A program made the position numbers and the translations under genes. Below the pieces are notes generated by a model. The model was not told the origin of the DNA. It did no database searches and was given only the letters and a program-made list of their open reading frames with translations. This document shows, piece by piece, positions 45,801 to 59,875 of a stretch of DNA of 64,000 nt; the stretch's first letter is position 1, and every line of letters starts with the position of its first letter. Location of the stretch: the NCBI GenBank assembly GCA_014058105.1, contig JACGCM010002112.1, positions 1,116,001 through 1,180,000 on the forward strand, in the 5' to 3' direction. The DNA comes from Kingdonia uniflora (lineage: Eukaryota > Streptophyta > Magnoliopsida > Ranunculales > Circaeasteraceae).

Positions 45801-48800
45801 GGCTGATGTTTCATAGCTAAGCTTCTAAAAATTATGATCTAAAGCATTAGAGTGGTGGGAATTCTGCATCGGTCTTTAATTAAAGTCGGGAGTTTTGCGA
45901 TTCATCTTGTAACTATCCTTGCTTGTTGACGGTCAAAAAAATACTCTTCACCACGATCTGGCCTCCTAAACGATTTGCCGGTAGCCAAGCTTCTAAGAAT
46001 TGCGTTCTAAAGCATCGAAATGGCACAAAGTCCGTACCGGCTTATAATTAAAGCCAAGAGTGCACCGATTCATTTGGTAACTATCCTAGCTTGTTGACGG
46101 TCATAAGGAAACTCTTAACCACATTATAACCTCTCAAATGAGTTGTCGAAAGCCAAACTTCTAAGAATTGCATTTTAAAGCATCAGAGTGGGGCGAATTC
46201 TGTGTTGGTCTTAAATTAAAGACGGAAGTGCTGCGATTCAAAATGTAACTATCCTTACATGTTGAAAGTCGGAAAGAAACTATACACCACGATCCAACCT
46301 CACAAACGTGTTGCCGGTAAAACATTTAAGAATTGCGTTCTAAAGCATCGGAATGGTACAAAATCCATACCAACCATAAATTAAAGCCGGGAGTGTTGCG
46401 ATTCATTTCGCTACAATCCTTGCTTGTTGATAGTCACAAAGGAACTCTTGACCACGATAGAACCTTTTAAACGAGTTGTCGGTAGTCAAACTTCTAAGAA
46501 TTGCATTCTAAAGCATCAGAGTTGTTCGAATTTCTTACCAATTATTAATTAAAACAAGGAATTTTGCGATTAATTTTGCAACTATACTTGCTTGCTGACG
46601 GTCGAAAGGAAACTCTTCATCTCGATCAAGCCTCTCAAACGAGTTGTTAGTAGCCAAACTTCTAAGAATTGGGTTCAAAAGCATCAGAGTGGTACGAATT
46701 TTGCACCAGCCTTAAAGCCGGGAGTACTGCGATTCATCTTGTAACTATCCTTGCTTGTGACGGTAGAAAAGAAACTCTTCACCACGATCAGGCCTCCATA
46801 ATTACTTGTCGGTTGCCAAGCTTCTAAAAATTGCATTCTAAAGTATAGGAATGGTACAAAGTCCGTACCAGCCTAAAATTTATGCTGGGAGTGTTGCGAT
46901 TCATTTGGTAACTATCCTAGCTTTTTGACGGTCATAAAGAAACTCTTAACCACATTACAACCTCTCAAACAAGTTGTCGATAGCCAAGCTTCTTAGAATT
47001 ATGCTTTAAAGTATCAGAGTGGTACGAATTCTGTACCGGTTTTAAATTAAAGCCGGAAGTGTTGCGATTTGAATTGTAAATATCTTTGCTTGTTGACGGT
47101 CGCAAGGGTACTCTTGACTACGATAAAACCTTTTAAACGAGTTGTCGGTAGCCATGTTTCTAAGAATTGCATTCTAAAGCATCAGAGTTGTTCAAATTTT
47201 GTGATTAATTTTGTAACTATACTTGCTTGTTGACGGTCGAAAAGAAACTCTTCACCACGATCCAACCTACTAAAGTACTTGCCAGAAGCCAAGCTTCTAA
47301 AAATTATGCTCTAAAGCATCAGTATGGTACAAAATTTGTACCGGCCTAAAACTAAAGTCGGGAGTGTTGCGATTCATTTGGTAACTATTCTAGCTTGTTG
47401 TCGGTCATAAAGATGCTCTTAACCACATTATAACCTCTCAAGCGAGTTGTCGATAACCAAGCTTCTTAGAATTGTGTTTTAAAGTATCAGAGTGGTGCGA
47501 ATTCGTGCCGGTCTTAAATTAAAGCCGGAAGTGTTGCGATTCAAATTATAAATATCCTTACTTGTCGACGGTCAGAAAGAAACTCTTCACCACGATCTAA
47601 CCTCTTAAACGAGTTGCCGGTAAAGCTTTTATGAATTATATTCTAAAGCATCGGAATGGTACAAAATCCGTACCAGCCTTAAATTAAAGCCGGGAGTATT
47701 GCGATTAATTTCGTAACTATCCTAGCTTGTTGTCGGTCACAAAGAACTCTTGACCACGATATAATCTTTTAAACTAGTTGTCGGTAGACAAGCTTCTAAG
47801 AATTGCATTCTATAGCATCAGAGTTGTTCGAATTTCTTACCGATTATAAATTAAAGCAGGGAACTTTGCGACTGATGTTGTAACTATAATTGTTCATTGA
47901 CAGTCGAAAAGAAACTTTTCACCACAATCAAACATCTCAAACGAGTTGTCAGTAGCCAAGCTTCGAAGAATTGCGTTCAAAAGTATCAGAGTTGTGCAAA
48001 TAATGCACCGGTCTTTAATTAAAGTCGGGAGTGTTGCGATTAATCTTGCAACTATCCTTGCTTGTGACTGTAGAAAAAAAAATCTTCACCACGATCCAAC
48101 CTCTCAAACGAGTTGCTGAAAGTATTACGATTCATTTCGTAACTCTCCTAGCTTGTTGACGGTCACAAGGGTACTCTTGACTACGATAAAACCTTTTAAA
48201 CGAGTTGTCGGTAGCCATGTTTCTAAGAATTGCATTCTAAAGCATCAGAGTTGTTCGAATTTTGCGATTAATTTTGTAACTATACTTGCTTGTTGACGGT
48301 CAAAAAGAAACTCTTCACCACGATCAAACCTCTCAGATGAGTTGTCGGTAGCCATGCTTCTAAGAATTACATTCTAATGCATCAGAGTTGTTCGAATTTT
48401 GCGATTAATTTTGTAACTATCCTTGCTTGTTGACGATCGAAAGGACACTCTTCACCATGATCAAACCTCTCAAATGAGTTGTTAGTAGCCAAGCTTCTAA
48501 GAATTGCGTTCTAAAGCATCAAAGTGGTGCGAATTCCGTACGGTCTTTAATTAAAGTCGGGAGCGTTGTGATTTATCTTGTAACTATCCTTGCTTGACGG
48601 TCGAAAAGAAACTCTTCACCACGATCCGACTACCTAAAGGACTTGCCTACCGAGCTTCTAAAAATTACGTTCTAAAGCATCGATATGGTACAAAATCTGT
48701 ACCGGCCCAAAATTAAAGTCAAGAGTGTTGCGATTCAATTGGTAACTATCTTAGGTTATTGATGGTCATAAATAAACTCTTAACCACATTACAACCTCTC

Positions 48801-49187
48801 TAACCAGTTGTAGATAGCCAAGCTTCTAAGAATTGTTTTTAAAAGCATCAGAGTAATACGAATTCCGTACCGGTTTTAAATCTAAGCCAGAAGTGTTGCG
48901 AATTCCGTGCTGGTCTTAAATAAAGTCGGGAGTGTTGGGATTCATTTTGTAACTATCCTGGCTTGTTGACGGTCAGAGAAGAACTCTTGACCACGATAGA
49001 ACCTTTTTAACGAGTTGTCGGTAGCCAAGCTTCTAAGAATTGCATTGTAAAGCATCAGAGAAGTTTGAATTTCTTACCGGCTATAAATTAATGCAACGAG
49101 TTTTGCGATTGATTTTGTAACTATCATTGCTTGTTGACGGTTGAAAAGAAACTCTTCAAAACTATTAACCATTTCAAACGAGATGTT
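42876..49187 (+). repeat. Satellite A higher-order unit 2 (full, 6.31 kb)
   Basis: Order X' (42876-45281), Z (45282-47677), Y' (47678-49187), in total about 6312 bp or roughly 38 monomers. X' and Y' are nearly identical to their partners in unit 1, with rare single-base indels such as one T fewer near 44926. Confidence 0.85.
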
Positions 49188-50520
49188 AGTAGCCAAACTT
49201 TTAAAAATTGCGTTCTAAAGTATCAGAGTTGTGCGAATTTTGGACCGGTCTATAATTTATGCCGGGATTGTTACGATTCATCTTGTAACTATCCTTGCTT
49301 GTTGACGGTCGAAAAGAAACTCTTCAACACAATCCGACCTCCTAACCGACTTGCCGGTAGCCAAGCTTCTAGGAATTGCGTTCAAATTCATCGCAATTGT
49401 ACAAAGTCCGTACCGGCCTAAAATTAAAGCCGGGAGTGTTGCGATTCATTTGGTAACTTTCAGAACTTGTTGACAGTCATAAAGAAACTCTTAACCACAT
49501 TATAACTTATCAAACGAGTTGTCGATAGCCAAACTTCTAAGAATTGTGTTTTAAAACATCAAAGTGGTGAGAATTCCGTACCGGTCATAAAATTAAAGCC
49601 TGAAGTGTTGTGATTCAAATTGTAACTATCCTTGCTTGTTGACGGTCGAAAAGAAACTCTTCACCACGATCCAACCTCTCAAACGAGTTGCTAGTAGCCA
49701 AGCTCCATAGAATTGCATTCTAAAGCATCAGAGTAGTTCCAATTTCTTACCGGTTAAAAATTAAAGAAGGGAATTTTGCGATTGATTTTGTAACTATCCA
49801 TGCTTGTTGACGGTCGTAAAGAAACTCTTCACCCCGATCAAACATCTCAAACGAGTTGTCAGTTGCCAAACATCTAAGAATTGCGTTCTAAATTATCAGA
49901 GTTGTGCGAATACTGCACCGGTCTTTAATTTAAGCCGAGAGTGTTGCGATTCATCTTGTAACTATCCTTGCTTGTCGATAGTCAAGCTTCTAAGAATTGT
50001 GTTTTGATGCATCAGAGTGATGCGAATTCCGTGCTGGTTTTAAATTAAAGCCGGAAGTGTTGCGATTCAAATTGTAACTATCATTGCTTGTTGACGGTCA
50101 GAAAGAAACTCTTCACCACGATCTAACTTCTCAAACGAGCTGTCGGTAAAGCTTTTAGGAATCTCGTTCTAAAGCATCAGAAGGGTACAAAATCTGTTTC
50201 AGCATTAACGCAGGGAATGTTGCGATTCATTACGTAACAATCCTAGCTATCATTGTTCGTTGACGGTCGAAATGAAACTTTTCACCATGATCAAAGATCT
50301 CAAACGAGTTATCAGTAGCTAAGTTTCTAAGAATTACGTTCTAAAACATTAGAGTGGTGGAAATTTCGCACCGGTCTTTAATAATGTCAGGAGTGTTGCG
50401 ATTCATCTTGTAACTATCCTTGCTTGTTGACGGTAAAAAAAAGCTCTTCACCACGATCCGGCCTCCTAAAGGACCTGCTGGTAGCCAAGTTTTTTAGAAT
50501 TGCGTTCTAAAGTATCGAAA
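49188..50520 (+). repeat. Satellite A higher-order unit 3 (partial)
   Basis: Starts as another copy of block X. It is nearly identical to 42876-43217 at first, then more diverged from about 49530, with a loss of sequence near 49975 where the text jumps from CTTGTCGATAG into another monomer. It ends where family B begins at about 50521. Confidence 0.75.
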
Positions 50521-51366
50521 TGCCGGTCGCCAAGCATCTCAGAAATGTCGTGCCGGTCAAAAATTAATACCGGGAGTATTTCGCATCATTGGGTAACTAT
50601 CCTAGGGTGCTTTCGGACGAATAAAAACTCATAGACCAGTCCAACCCCTAAAACGGGTAGCCGATAGCCAAACTTCTCTGAAATGCGACCTAAAGCCTCA
50701 GAGGGGTGAGAAATCTGTACCGATAAAAACAAAAACCGGGAGTATTCCGAGTCAATGGGTAACTATCATAGTGTGTTTTCAGACCAATAGAAACTCATAA
50801 AATGGTTCAAGAACTCAAACGGGTAGCTGATAGCCAAGCTTCATCGAAATGCGATCTAAATCCTCGGAGGGATGGGAAATCTGTACCGGTTAAAAACTAA
50901 ATCCGTGAGTAATCCGAATTAATGGGTAACTATCCTAGCGTGTTGTCGGACGAATAGAAACCCATAAATACGTCCAACCAATCAAACAAGTTGCCGATCG
51001 CCAAGCTTTTTAGAAATGCGATCTAAAGCCTCGGAGGGGTATGAAATCCGTGCTGGTCAAAAAATAATATCGGGAGTATTTCATGTCATTAGGTAACTAT
51101 CCTAGCGTGTTGTCCGTCGAATAGAAACTCATAAACCAATGCAACCATTCAAACGGGTAGCCGATTGCCAAGCTTCTCTGAAATGCGATTTAAAGCCTCG
51201 GAGGGGTGTGAAATACGTACCGGTTAAAAACTTAAACCGGGAGTATTCCGAGTCATTGGGTAACTATCCTAGCGTGTTGTCGGACGAAATGAAACACGTA
51301 AACAAATCCTACCACTCAAACGGGATGCCAATTGCCAAGCTTCTCTAAAATGCGATCTAAAGCCTC

Positions 51367-51387
51367 GGGGGGGGGGGGGGGGGGGGG
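51367..51387 (+). repeat. G homopolymer (21) in a satellite B monomer
   Basis: The run replaces the CGGAGGGGTG segment of the monomer. It is the first of five such tracts at the same monomer position. Confidence 0.9.
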
Positions 51388-51878
51388 TGAGAAATCTGTA
51401 CCGGTGAAAACTCAAACCGGGAGTATTCTGAGTCATTGATTTACAATCCTAGCGAGTATTCAGATGAATAGAAACTCATAAATCGATCCAGCCAATCAAA
51501 CGAGTAGCCAGTAGCCAAGTTTCTCGGAAATGTGATCTAATGCCTCGGAGGGGTGGGAAATCTGTACCGGTTAAAAACATAAACCGGGAGTATTCCGAGT
51601 CATTGGGTAACTTTCCTAGCATGTTTTCGGACATATAAAAACTCATAAACAAATTCGACCATTCAAGCGGGTAGCCGGTTGCCAAGTTTCTCTGAAATGC
51701 GATTTTAGCCTTGGAGGTGTGGGAAATCTGTACAGGTTTAAACCTCAAACCGTAAGTATTCCGAGTCATTGGGTAACTATCCTAGCGTGTTGTCGGATGA
51801 ATAGAAACTCATAAACCATTCCAACCCCCAAACGGGTAGCCGATTCCCAAGCTTCTCCTAAATGCGATCAAAAGCCTC

Positions 51879-51895
51879 GGGGGGGGGGGGGGGGG
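51879..51895 (+). repeat. G homopolymer (17) in a satellite B monomer
   Basis: Same monomer position as the tract at 51367. The monomer carries the CTTCTCCTAAATGCGATC variant. Confidence 0.9.
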
Positions 51896-53385
51896 ATCTG
51901 TACTGGTGAAAAACTCAAGCCGGGAGTATTCTGAGTCATTGGGTAACTATCCTAGCGTGCTGTCAGACGAATAGAAACTCATAAATTGATCCAACAAATC
52001 AAGCGAGTAGCCAGTAGCCAAGCTTCAATGAAATCCGATCTAAAGCTTCAGAGGGGTGGGAAATCTGTACAGGTTAAAAACTTAAACCGGGATTATTCCG
52101 AGTCATTGGGTTACTATCCTAGCGCGTTGTTTGACGAATAGAAACTCATAATCCAATCCAGCCAATCAAACGAGTAGCCAGTAGCCATGCTTCTCGAAAT
52201 GCGATCTAATGCCTCAAAGGGGTGGGAAATCTGTACCGGCTAAAAACATAAGCCGGGAGTATTCCGAGTCATTGGGTAACTATCCTAGTGTGTTGTCGGA
52301 CGAATAGAAACTTATAAAAAAATTCAACCACTCAAACGGTTAGCCGATTGCCAAGCTTCTCCGAAATGCGATCTAAAGCCTCGGAGGGGTGTGAAATCAA
52401 CATCGGTTAAAAACTCATACCGGGGGTATTCCGGGTCATTAGGTAACTATCCAAGCTTGTTGTCGGACGAATTGAATCTCATAAACCAATCCAACCACTC
52501 AAATGGGTAGCCGATTTCCAAAGCTTCTCTGAAATGCGATCTAAAGCCTCGGAGGGGTGGGAAATCAATACCGGTGAAAAACTCAAACCGGGAGTATTCT
52601 GAATCAATGGGTAACTATCAAAGCGTGTTGTTAGACAAATAGAAAGTCATAAGCCGATCCAACCTCTCAAACAAGTAGCCGGTTTCCATGCTTCTAGGAA
52701 ATGTGATATAAAGCCTTAGAAGGAGATGAAATCCGTACCGGTTAAAAACTCATACTGGAAGTACTTCAAGTCATTGGGTTAATTTCCTAGCGTGTTGTCA
52801 GATGAATAAAAACTCATAAACTGATCTAAGAACTCAAACGGGTAACCGATAGCCAAGCTTCTCCGAAATGCGATCTAAAGCCTCGGGGGGTGTGAAATCC
52901 GTACCGGTAAAAAATAAATACCATAACTATTTCGTGTCATTGGGTAACTATCCTAGTGAGGTTTCGGACGAATAAAAACTCATAAACCAGTCCAACCACT
53001 CAAACGGATTGCCGATACCCAAACTTCTCTGGAATACGACCTAAAGTACCGGTGGGGTGGGAAATCTGTACCTATAAAAAATAAAAACCTGTAGTATTTC
53101 GAGTCATCGGGTAACTATCCTAGCGTGTTGGCGGACTAATTTAAACTCATAAACCGATCCGACCAATCAAGCGGGTAGCAGGTAGCCAAGCTTCTCTGAA
53201 ATGTGATCTAAAGTCTTGGAGGTGTGGGAAAACTGTACCGGTTAAAAACTTTGACCGAAAGTATTCCGAGTCATTGGGTAACTATCCTAGCTTGTTGTCC
53301 GACGAATAAAAACTCATAAACAAATCAAAACACTCAAACGGGTAGCCGATTGCCAAGCTACTCCTAAATGTGATCTAAAGGCTCA

Positions 53386-53402
53386 GGGGGGGGGGGGGGG
53401 GG
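53386..53402 (+). repeat. G homopolymer (17) in a satellite B monomer
   Basis: Same monomer position, in a monomer with the CTCCTAAATG variant. Confidence 0.9.
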
Positions 53403-56400
53403 TGAAATCCGTGCCGATAAAAAATAAATATGGGGAGTATTCCGAATCATTGGGTAACTATCCTAGCGTGGTTTATGAAGAATACAAACTCAAAAGCCAG
53501 TCCAACCACTCATGCGGGTAGCCGATAGCCAAACTTCTCGGTAATGCGATCTAAAGCCTCAGGGGGTGGGAAATTTGTACCGGTGAAAACTCAAACTGAG
53601 AGTATTCTGATTCATTCGGTAACTATCCAAGTGTGTAGTCAGAAGAATAGTAACTCATAAACCGATCCAGCCAATTAAACGAGTAGCCAGTAGCCAAGCC
53701 TATCAGAAATACGATTAAAAGCTTCGGAGGGGTGAGAAATCTGTAACGGTTAAAAACTTAAACCGGAGCATTCCGAGTCATTGGGTAACTATCCTAGCGT
53801 ATTGTCGGACGAATAGAAACTCATAAACAAATTCAACCACTCAAACGGATAGCTGATTGCCAAGCTTCTCCGAAATGCGATCTAAAGCTCGGAGGGGTGT
53901 AAATTCCGTACCGGTTAAAAACTCAAACCGGGGGTATTCTGAGTTATTTGGTAAATATCCAAGATTTTTGATGAGCGAATTGAATCTCATAAACCAATCC
54001 AGCCACTTTAATGGGTAGCCGACTTCCAAGCTTCTCAGAAATGCGATCTAAAGCCTCGGAGGGGTGGGAAATCTGTACCGGTGAAAAACTCAAATTGGGA
54101 TTATTCTGAGTCATTGGGTAACAATCCTAGCGTGTTTTCGAGTGAATTGAAAAACATAAACCAATCCAACCACTCAAACGGGTAGCCGATTGCCATGCTT
54201 CTCTGAAATGCGTTCTAAAGCCTCAGAGGGGTGAGAAATCTGTACCGGTGAAAAACTCAAACCGGGATTATTCCGAGTCATTGGGTAACTATCATAGCGT
54301 GTTGTCAGACGATTAGAAACTCATAAACTGATCCATGAACACAAACGGGTAGCCGATAGCCAAGCTTCACCGAAATGCGATCTAAATCCTCGGAGGGGTG
54401 GGAAATCTGTACCGGTTAAAAACTAAATCCGTGAGTGACGAGACATTGGGTAACTATCCTAGCGTGTTGTCGGACAAATAGAATCCCATAAACTCGTCCA
54501 ACAAATCAATCGAGTTGCCGGTCGCCAAGCTTCTCAGAAATTCGATCTAAAGCCTCGGAGGGTGTAAAATCCGTGCCGGTCAAAAATTAATACCGGAAGT
54601 ATTTCGTCTCATTGGGACTATCCTATCGTGCTTTCGGACGAATAAAAACTCATAAACCAGTCCAACAACTCAAACGGGTAGCCGATAGCCAAACGTCACT
54701 GAAAGTCGACCAAAAGCCTCTCGGAGGGGTGGAAAATCTTTTTCGGTAAAAAACAAAAACCGGGAGCATTCTGAGTCATTGGGTTACTATCCAAGTGTGT
54801 TGTCGGACTAATTGAAACACAAACCGATCCAACCAATCAAGCAGGTAGTCGGTAGCCAAGCTTTTCTGATATGCGATCTAAAGACTTGAAGGTGTGAGAA
54901 ATCTGTACCGGTTAAAAACTCAATCCGGGAGTATTCCGAATCATTGGGTAACTATCCTAGCGTGTTGTCAGACGAATAGAAACTCATAATCTAATCTAGC
55001 CAATCAAAAGAGTAGCCAGTAGCCATGCTTCTCAGAAATGCGATCTAAAGCCACGAATTGGGTAACTATCCAAGCGCGTTGTCCGACGAAAAGAAACTCA
55101 TAAGCAAATCAAACCACTCAAATGGGTAGCTGATTGCCAAGCTACACCTAAATGCGATCTAAAGCCTCGGGGGATGGGAAATCTGTACCGGTGAAAAACT
55201 CAAACCGGGATTATTCTGAGTCATTGGGTAACTATCCTAGCGTGTAGTCAGACGAATAGTAACTCATAAACTGATCCAGCCAATCAAACAAGTAACCAGT
55301 AGCCAAGTTTATCAGGAATGCGATCAAAAGCCTCGGAGGGGTGGGAAATCAGTTCTGGTTAAAAACTTAAACCGGAGCATTCCGAGTCATTGGGTAACTA
55401 TCCTAGCATGTTGTCTGACGAATAGAAACTCTTAAACAAATTCAACCACTCAAACGGGTAGTCGAATGCCAAGCTTCTCTGAAATGCGATCTAAAGCCTC
55501 GGAGGGGATTGAAATCCGTACCGGTTAAAAACTAAAATCGGGAGTATTCCGAGTCATTGGGTAAGTATCCTAGCGTGTTTTCGGATGAATTGAAACTCAT
55601 AAACCAATCCAACCACTCAAACGGGTAGCCGATTGCCATGCTTCTCTGAAATGCGATCTAAAGCCTCAGAGGTGTGGGAAATCTGTACCGATGAAAAACT
55701 CAAACCGGGAGTATTCCGAGTCAATGGGTAAACTATCATAGCGTGTTGGCAGACGAATAGAAACTCATAAACCGGTCCAACCTCACAAACGTGTAGTCGG
55801 TAGCCAAGCTTCTCAGAAATGCCATCTAAAGCACCGGGGGATGGGAATTCTGTACCGGTGAAAAACTCAAACCGGGATTCTTCTGTGTCATTGCGTAACT
55901 ATCCTAGTGTGTAGTCAGACGAATAGTAACGCATAAACCAATCTAGCAAATCAAAGGATTAGCCAGTAGCCAAGCTTATCACAAATGCGGTCAAAAGCCT
56001 CAGAGGGGTGGGAAATCAGTGCCGGTTAAAAACTTAAACCGGAGCATTCCGAGTCATTGGGTAACTATCTTAGCATGTTGTCTGACGAATAGAAAATCAT
56101 AAACAAATTCAACCACTCAAACGGGTAGCCGAATGCCAAGCTTCTCTGAAATGTGATCTAAAACCTCAGAGGGGTGGGAAATCAGTGCCGGTGGAAAACT
56201 CATACCGGGAGTATTCCGAGTCAATGGGTAACTATCATAGCGTGTTGTCAGACGAATAGAAACTCATAAACTGATCCATGAACACAAACGGGTAGCCGAT
56301 AAACAAGCTTCACTGAAATGCGATCTAAATCCCCGAAGTGGTGGGAAATCTGTACCGCTTAAAAACTAAATCCGCGAGTAATCCGAGTTAATGGGTAACT

Positions 56401-59400
56401 ATCCTATCGTGTTGTCAGACGAATAGAAACCCATAAACTCGTCCAACCAATCAAACAAGTTGCCGGTCGCCAAGCTTCTCAGAAATACGATCTAAACCCT
56501 TGGAGGGGTGTGAAATCCGTGCCGGTCAAAAATTAATACCGGGAGTATTTTGTGTCATTGGGTAACTATCCTAGCGTGCTCTCGGACGAATAAAAACTCA
56601 TAAACTAGTCCAAATAGTGAAATGCGACCTAAAGCCTCGGAGGGGTGGGAAATCTGTACCGGTAAAAAGCAAAACCCGGGAGTATTCAGAGTTATTGGGT
56701 AACTATCCATGCGTATTGTCGGACTAATTGAAACACATAAACCGATCCAACCAATCAAGCGGGTAGCCGGTGGCAAAGATTTTCTGAAATGCGATCTAAA
56801 GGCTTGGAGGTGTGGGAAAATCTGTACTGGTTAAAAGCTCAAACCGGGAGTATTTCGAGTCATTGGGTAACTATCCTAGCGTGTTGTCAGACGAATAGAA
56901 ACTCATAATCCGATCTAGCCAATCTAACGAGTAGCCAGTAGCCATGCTTCTCAGAAATGCGATCTAAAGCCATGAATTGGGTAACTATCCAAGCGTGTTG
57001 TCCGACGAATAGAAACTCATAAGCCAATCAAACCACTCAAACGGGTAGCCGATTGCCAAGTTATACCTAAATGCGATCTAAAGCCTTGGGGGATGGGAAA
57101 TCTGTACCGGTGAAAAACTCAAACCAGGATTATTTTGAGTCATTGGGTAACTATCCTAGCGTGTAGTCAGACGAATAGTAACTCATAAACCGATCTAGCC
57201 AATCAAACGTGTAACCAGTAGCAAAATTTATCAGAAATGCGATCAAAAGCCTCGGAGGGGTGGGAAATCAGTACCGGTTAAAAACTTAAACCGGAGCATT
57301 CCGAGTCATTGGGTAACTATCCTAGCATGTTGTCTGACGAATAGAAACTCATAAAAAAATTCAACCACTCAAACGGGTAGCCGAATGCCAAGCTTATCTG
57401 AAATGTGATTTAAAGCCTCGGAGGGGAGTGAAATCCGTACCGGTTAAAAACTAAAATCGGGAGTATTCCAGGTCATTGGGTAACTATCCTAGCGTGTTTT
57501 CGGATGAATTGAAACTCATAAACCAATCCAACCACTCAAACGGGTAGCCGATTGCCATGCTTCTCTGAAATGCAACCTAAAGCCTCAGAGGGATGGGAAA
57601 TCTTTACCGGTAAAAAACAAATACCGGAGTATTCCGAGTCATTGGGTAACTTTCTAAGCGTGCTGTCGGACTAATTGAAACACATAAAACGATCCAACCA
57701 ATCAAGCGGGTAGCCTGTAGGCAAGCTTCTCTGAAATGCGATCTAAAGCTTTGGAGGTGTGGGAAATCTGTACCGGTTAAAAAGTCAAATCGAGAGTATT
57801 CCGAGTCATTGGGTAACTATCCTAGCATGTTGTCGGACAAATAGAAACTCAGAAACCATTCCAACCCCTCAAACGGGTAGCCGATTGCCAAGCTTCTCCT
57901 AAATGCGATCAAAAGCCTCGGGGGGTGGGAAATCTGTGCCGGTGAAAAACTCAAACTGGGAGTATTCGGAGTCATTGGGTAACTATCCTAGCCTGTTGTC
58001 AGACGAATAGAAACTCATAAACCGATCTAACCAATCAAATGAGTAGCCAGTAGCCAAGCTTCTCAGAAATGCAATCTAAAGCCTCGGAAAGGTGGGAAAT
58101 CTGTACAGGTTTAAAACTTAAACTGGGATTATTCTGAGTCATTGGGTAACTTTCCAAGCGTGTTGCCGGACGAATAGTAACTCATGAACAAATTCGACCA
58201 CTCAAACGGGTTGCCGATTGCTAAGTTTATCTCAAATGCGATCTAAAGCCTCGGAGGGGTGGAAAATCTGTACCGCTGAAAAACTCCAACCGGGAGTATT
58301 CTGAGTCATTGACTAACTATCCTAGCATGTTGTTGGACGAATAGAAACTCATAAACCAGTTCAACCACTCAAACGGGTTGCCGAATGCAAAGCTTCTTCG
58401 AAATGCGATCTAAAGCCTCGGAGGGGTGTGAAATTTGTACCGGTTAAAAACTCAGCCGGGAGTATTCCGAGTCATTGGGTAGCTAACCAAGCGTGTTGTC
58501 AGACGATTTGAACCTCATAAACCAATCCTACCACCCAAACGGGAAGCCGATTGCCAAGCTTCCCTGAAATCTAATATTTTGCCTTGGAGGGGTGGGAAAT
58601 CTGTACCGGTGAAAAACTAAAACTGGGAGTATTCCGCGTCATTGGGTAACTATCCTAGCGTGTTGTTAGACGAATAAAAACACATAAACCGATCAAACCT
58701 CACAAACGAGTAGCCGGTTTCCATGCTTCTAAGAAATGCATGGGAAATCTGTACCGGTTAAAAACAAAATCTGGGAGTATTCCGAGTCATTGGGTAACTA
58801 TACTAGCGTGGTTTCAGACGAATAATAGCTCATAAATATGTCCAACCACTCAAACGGGTAGCCGATAGCATAACTTCTCTGAAATATGACCTAATACCTC
58901 AGAGTGGTGGGAATTTTGTACTGGTAAAAAAATAAAAACCGGGAGTATTCAGAGACATTGGGTAACTATCCTATCATGCTGACGGACTAATTGAAACAAA
59001 TAAACCGATCCAACCAATCAAGCGGGAAGCCGACAACCAAACTTCACTAGAATGCGATCTAAAGCTTTTGAGGTGTGGAAAATCTGTATCGGCTAAAAAC
59101 TCAAATTGGGATATTCTGGGATATTGGGTAGCTATCCTAGCTTGTTGTCTGATGAATTGAAACTCATAAACCAATTCAACCACTCAAACGGGTTGCTGAT
59201 TGGCAAGCTTTTCCTAAATGCGATCTAAAGCCTCGGGGGGTAGGAAATCTGTACCGGTGAAAACTCAAATCGGGAGTATTCCGAGTCATTGGGTAAATAT
59301 CCTAGCGTGAAGTCAGACGAATAGAAGCTCATAAACCGATCAAACCAATCAAACGAGTAGCCAGTAGCCAAGCTTCTCAGAAATACGATCTAAAACCTCG

Positions 59401-59850
59401 GAGGGGTGTGAAATCCGTGCCGGTCAAAAATTAATACCGGGAGTATTCCGTTTCATTGAGTAACTATCCTAGCGTGGTCCCGGACGAATAAAAACTCATA
59501 AACTAGTCCAATCACCCAAACAGGTAGCCGATAGCCAAACATCTCTGAAATGCGACCGAAAGCATAAGAGGGGTGGGAAATCTGCATCGGTATAAAACAA
59601 AAACCGGGAGTATTCCGAGTCATTAGGTAACTATCCAAGCGTGTTGTCAGACTAATTTAAACATATAAACCGATCTAACCAATCAAGCGGGTAACCGGTA
59701 GCCAAACTTCTCTGAAATGCGATCTAATGCCTTGGAGATGTGGGTAACTATCCTAGCGTGTTGTCCGAAGAATAGAAACTCATAAACCAATCCAACCACT
59801 CAAACGGGTAGCCGATTGCCAAGCTTCTCCTAAATGCGATCTAAAGGCTC

Positions 59851-59875
59851 GGGGGGGGGGGGGGGGGGGGGGGGG
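59851..59875 (+). repeat. G homopolymer (25) in a satellite B monomer
   Basis: Same monomer position, in a CTTCTCCTAAATGCGATC monomer. The bases just after the run (GTGGGAAA in the consensus) are missing, so the run goes directly into ATCTGTACC. Confidence 0.9.

Larger units (their letters stand above)
38958..50520 (+). repeat. Satellite family A array, about 69 monomers in long higher-order units
   Basis: Monomers of about 167 bp with TTGTTGACGGTCGAAAAGAA, ACTCTTCACCACGATC, CAAACGAGTTGTCGGTAGCC, AAGCTTCTAAGAATTGCGTT and GTTGCGATTCATTTCGTAAC as typical segments. Family A is clearly related to family B: they share the AACGAGT.G.CGGTAGCCAAGC core and GTAACTATCCTAGC. The array is organised in very long blocks that repeat almost exactly (see the separate unit entries). 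Short open frames that recur identically here, such as 42818-43108 and 49131-49421, are by-products of this repetition. Confidence 0.96.
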
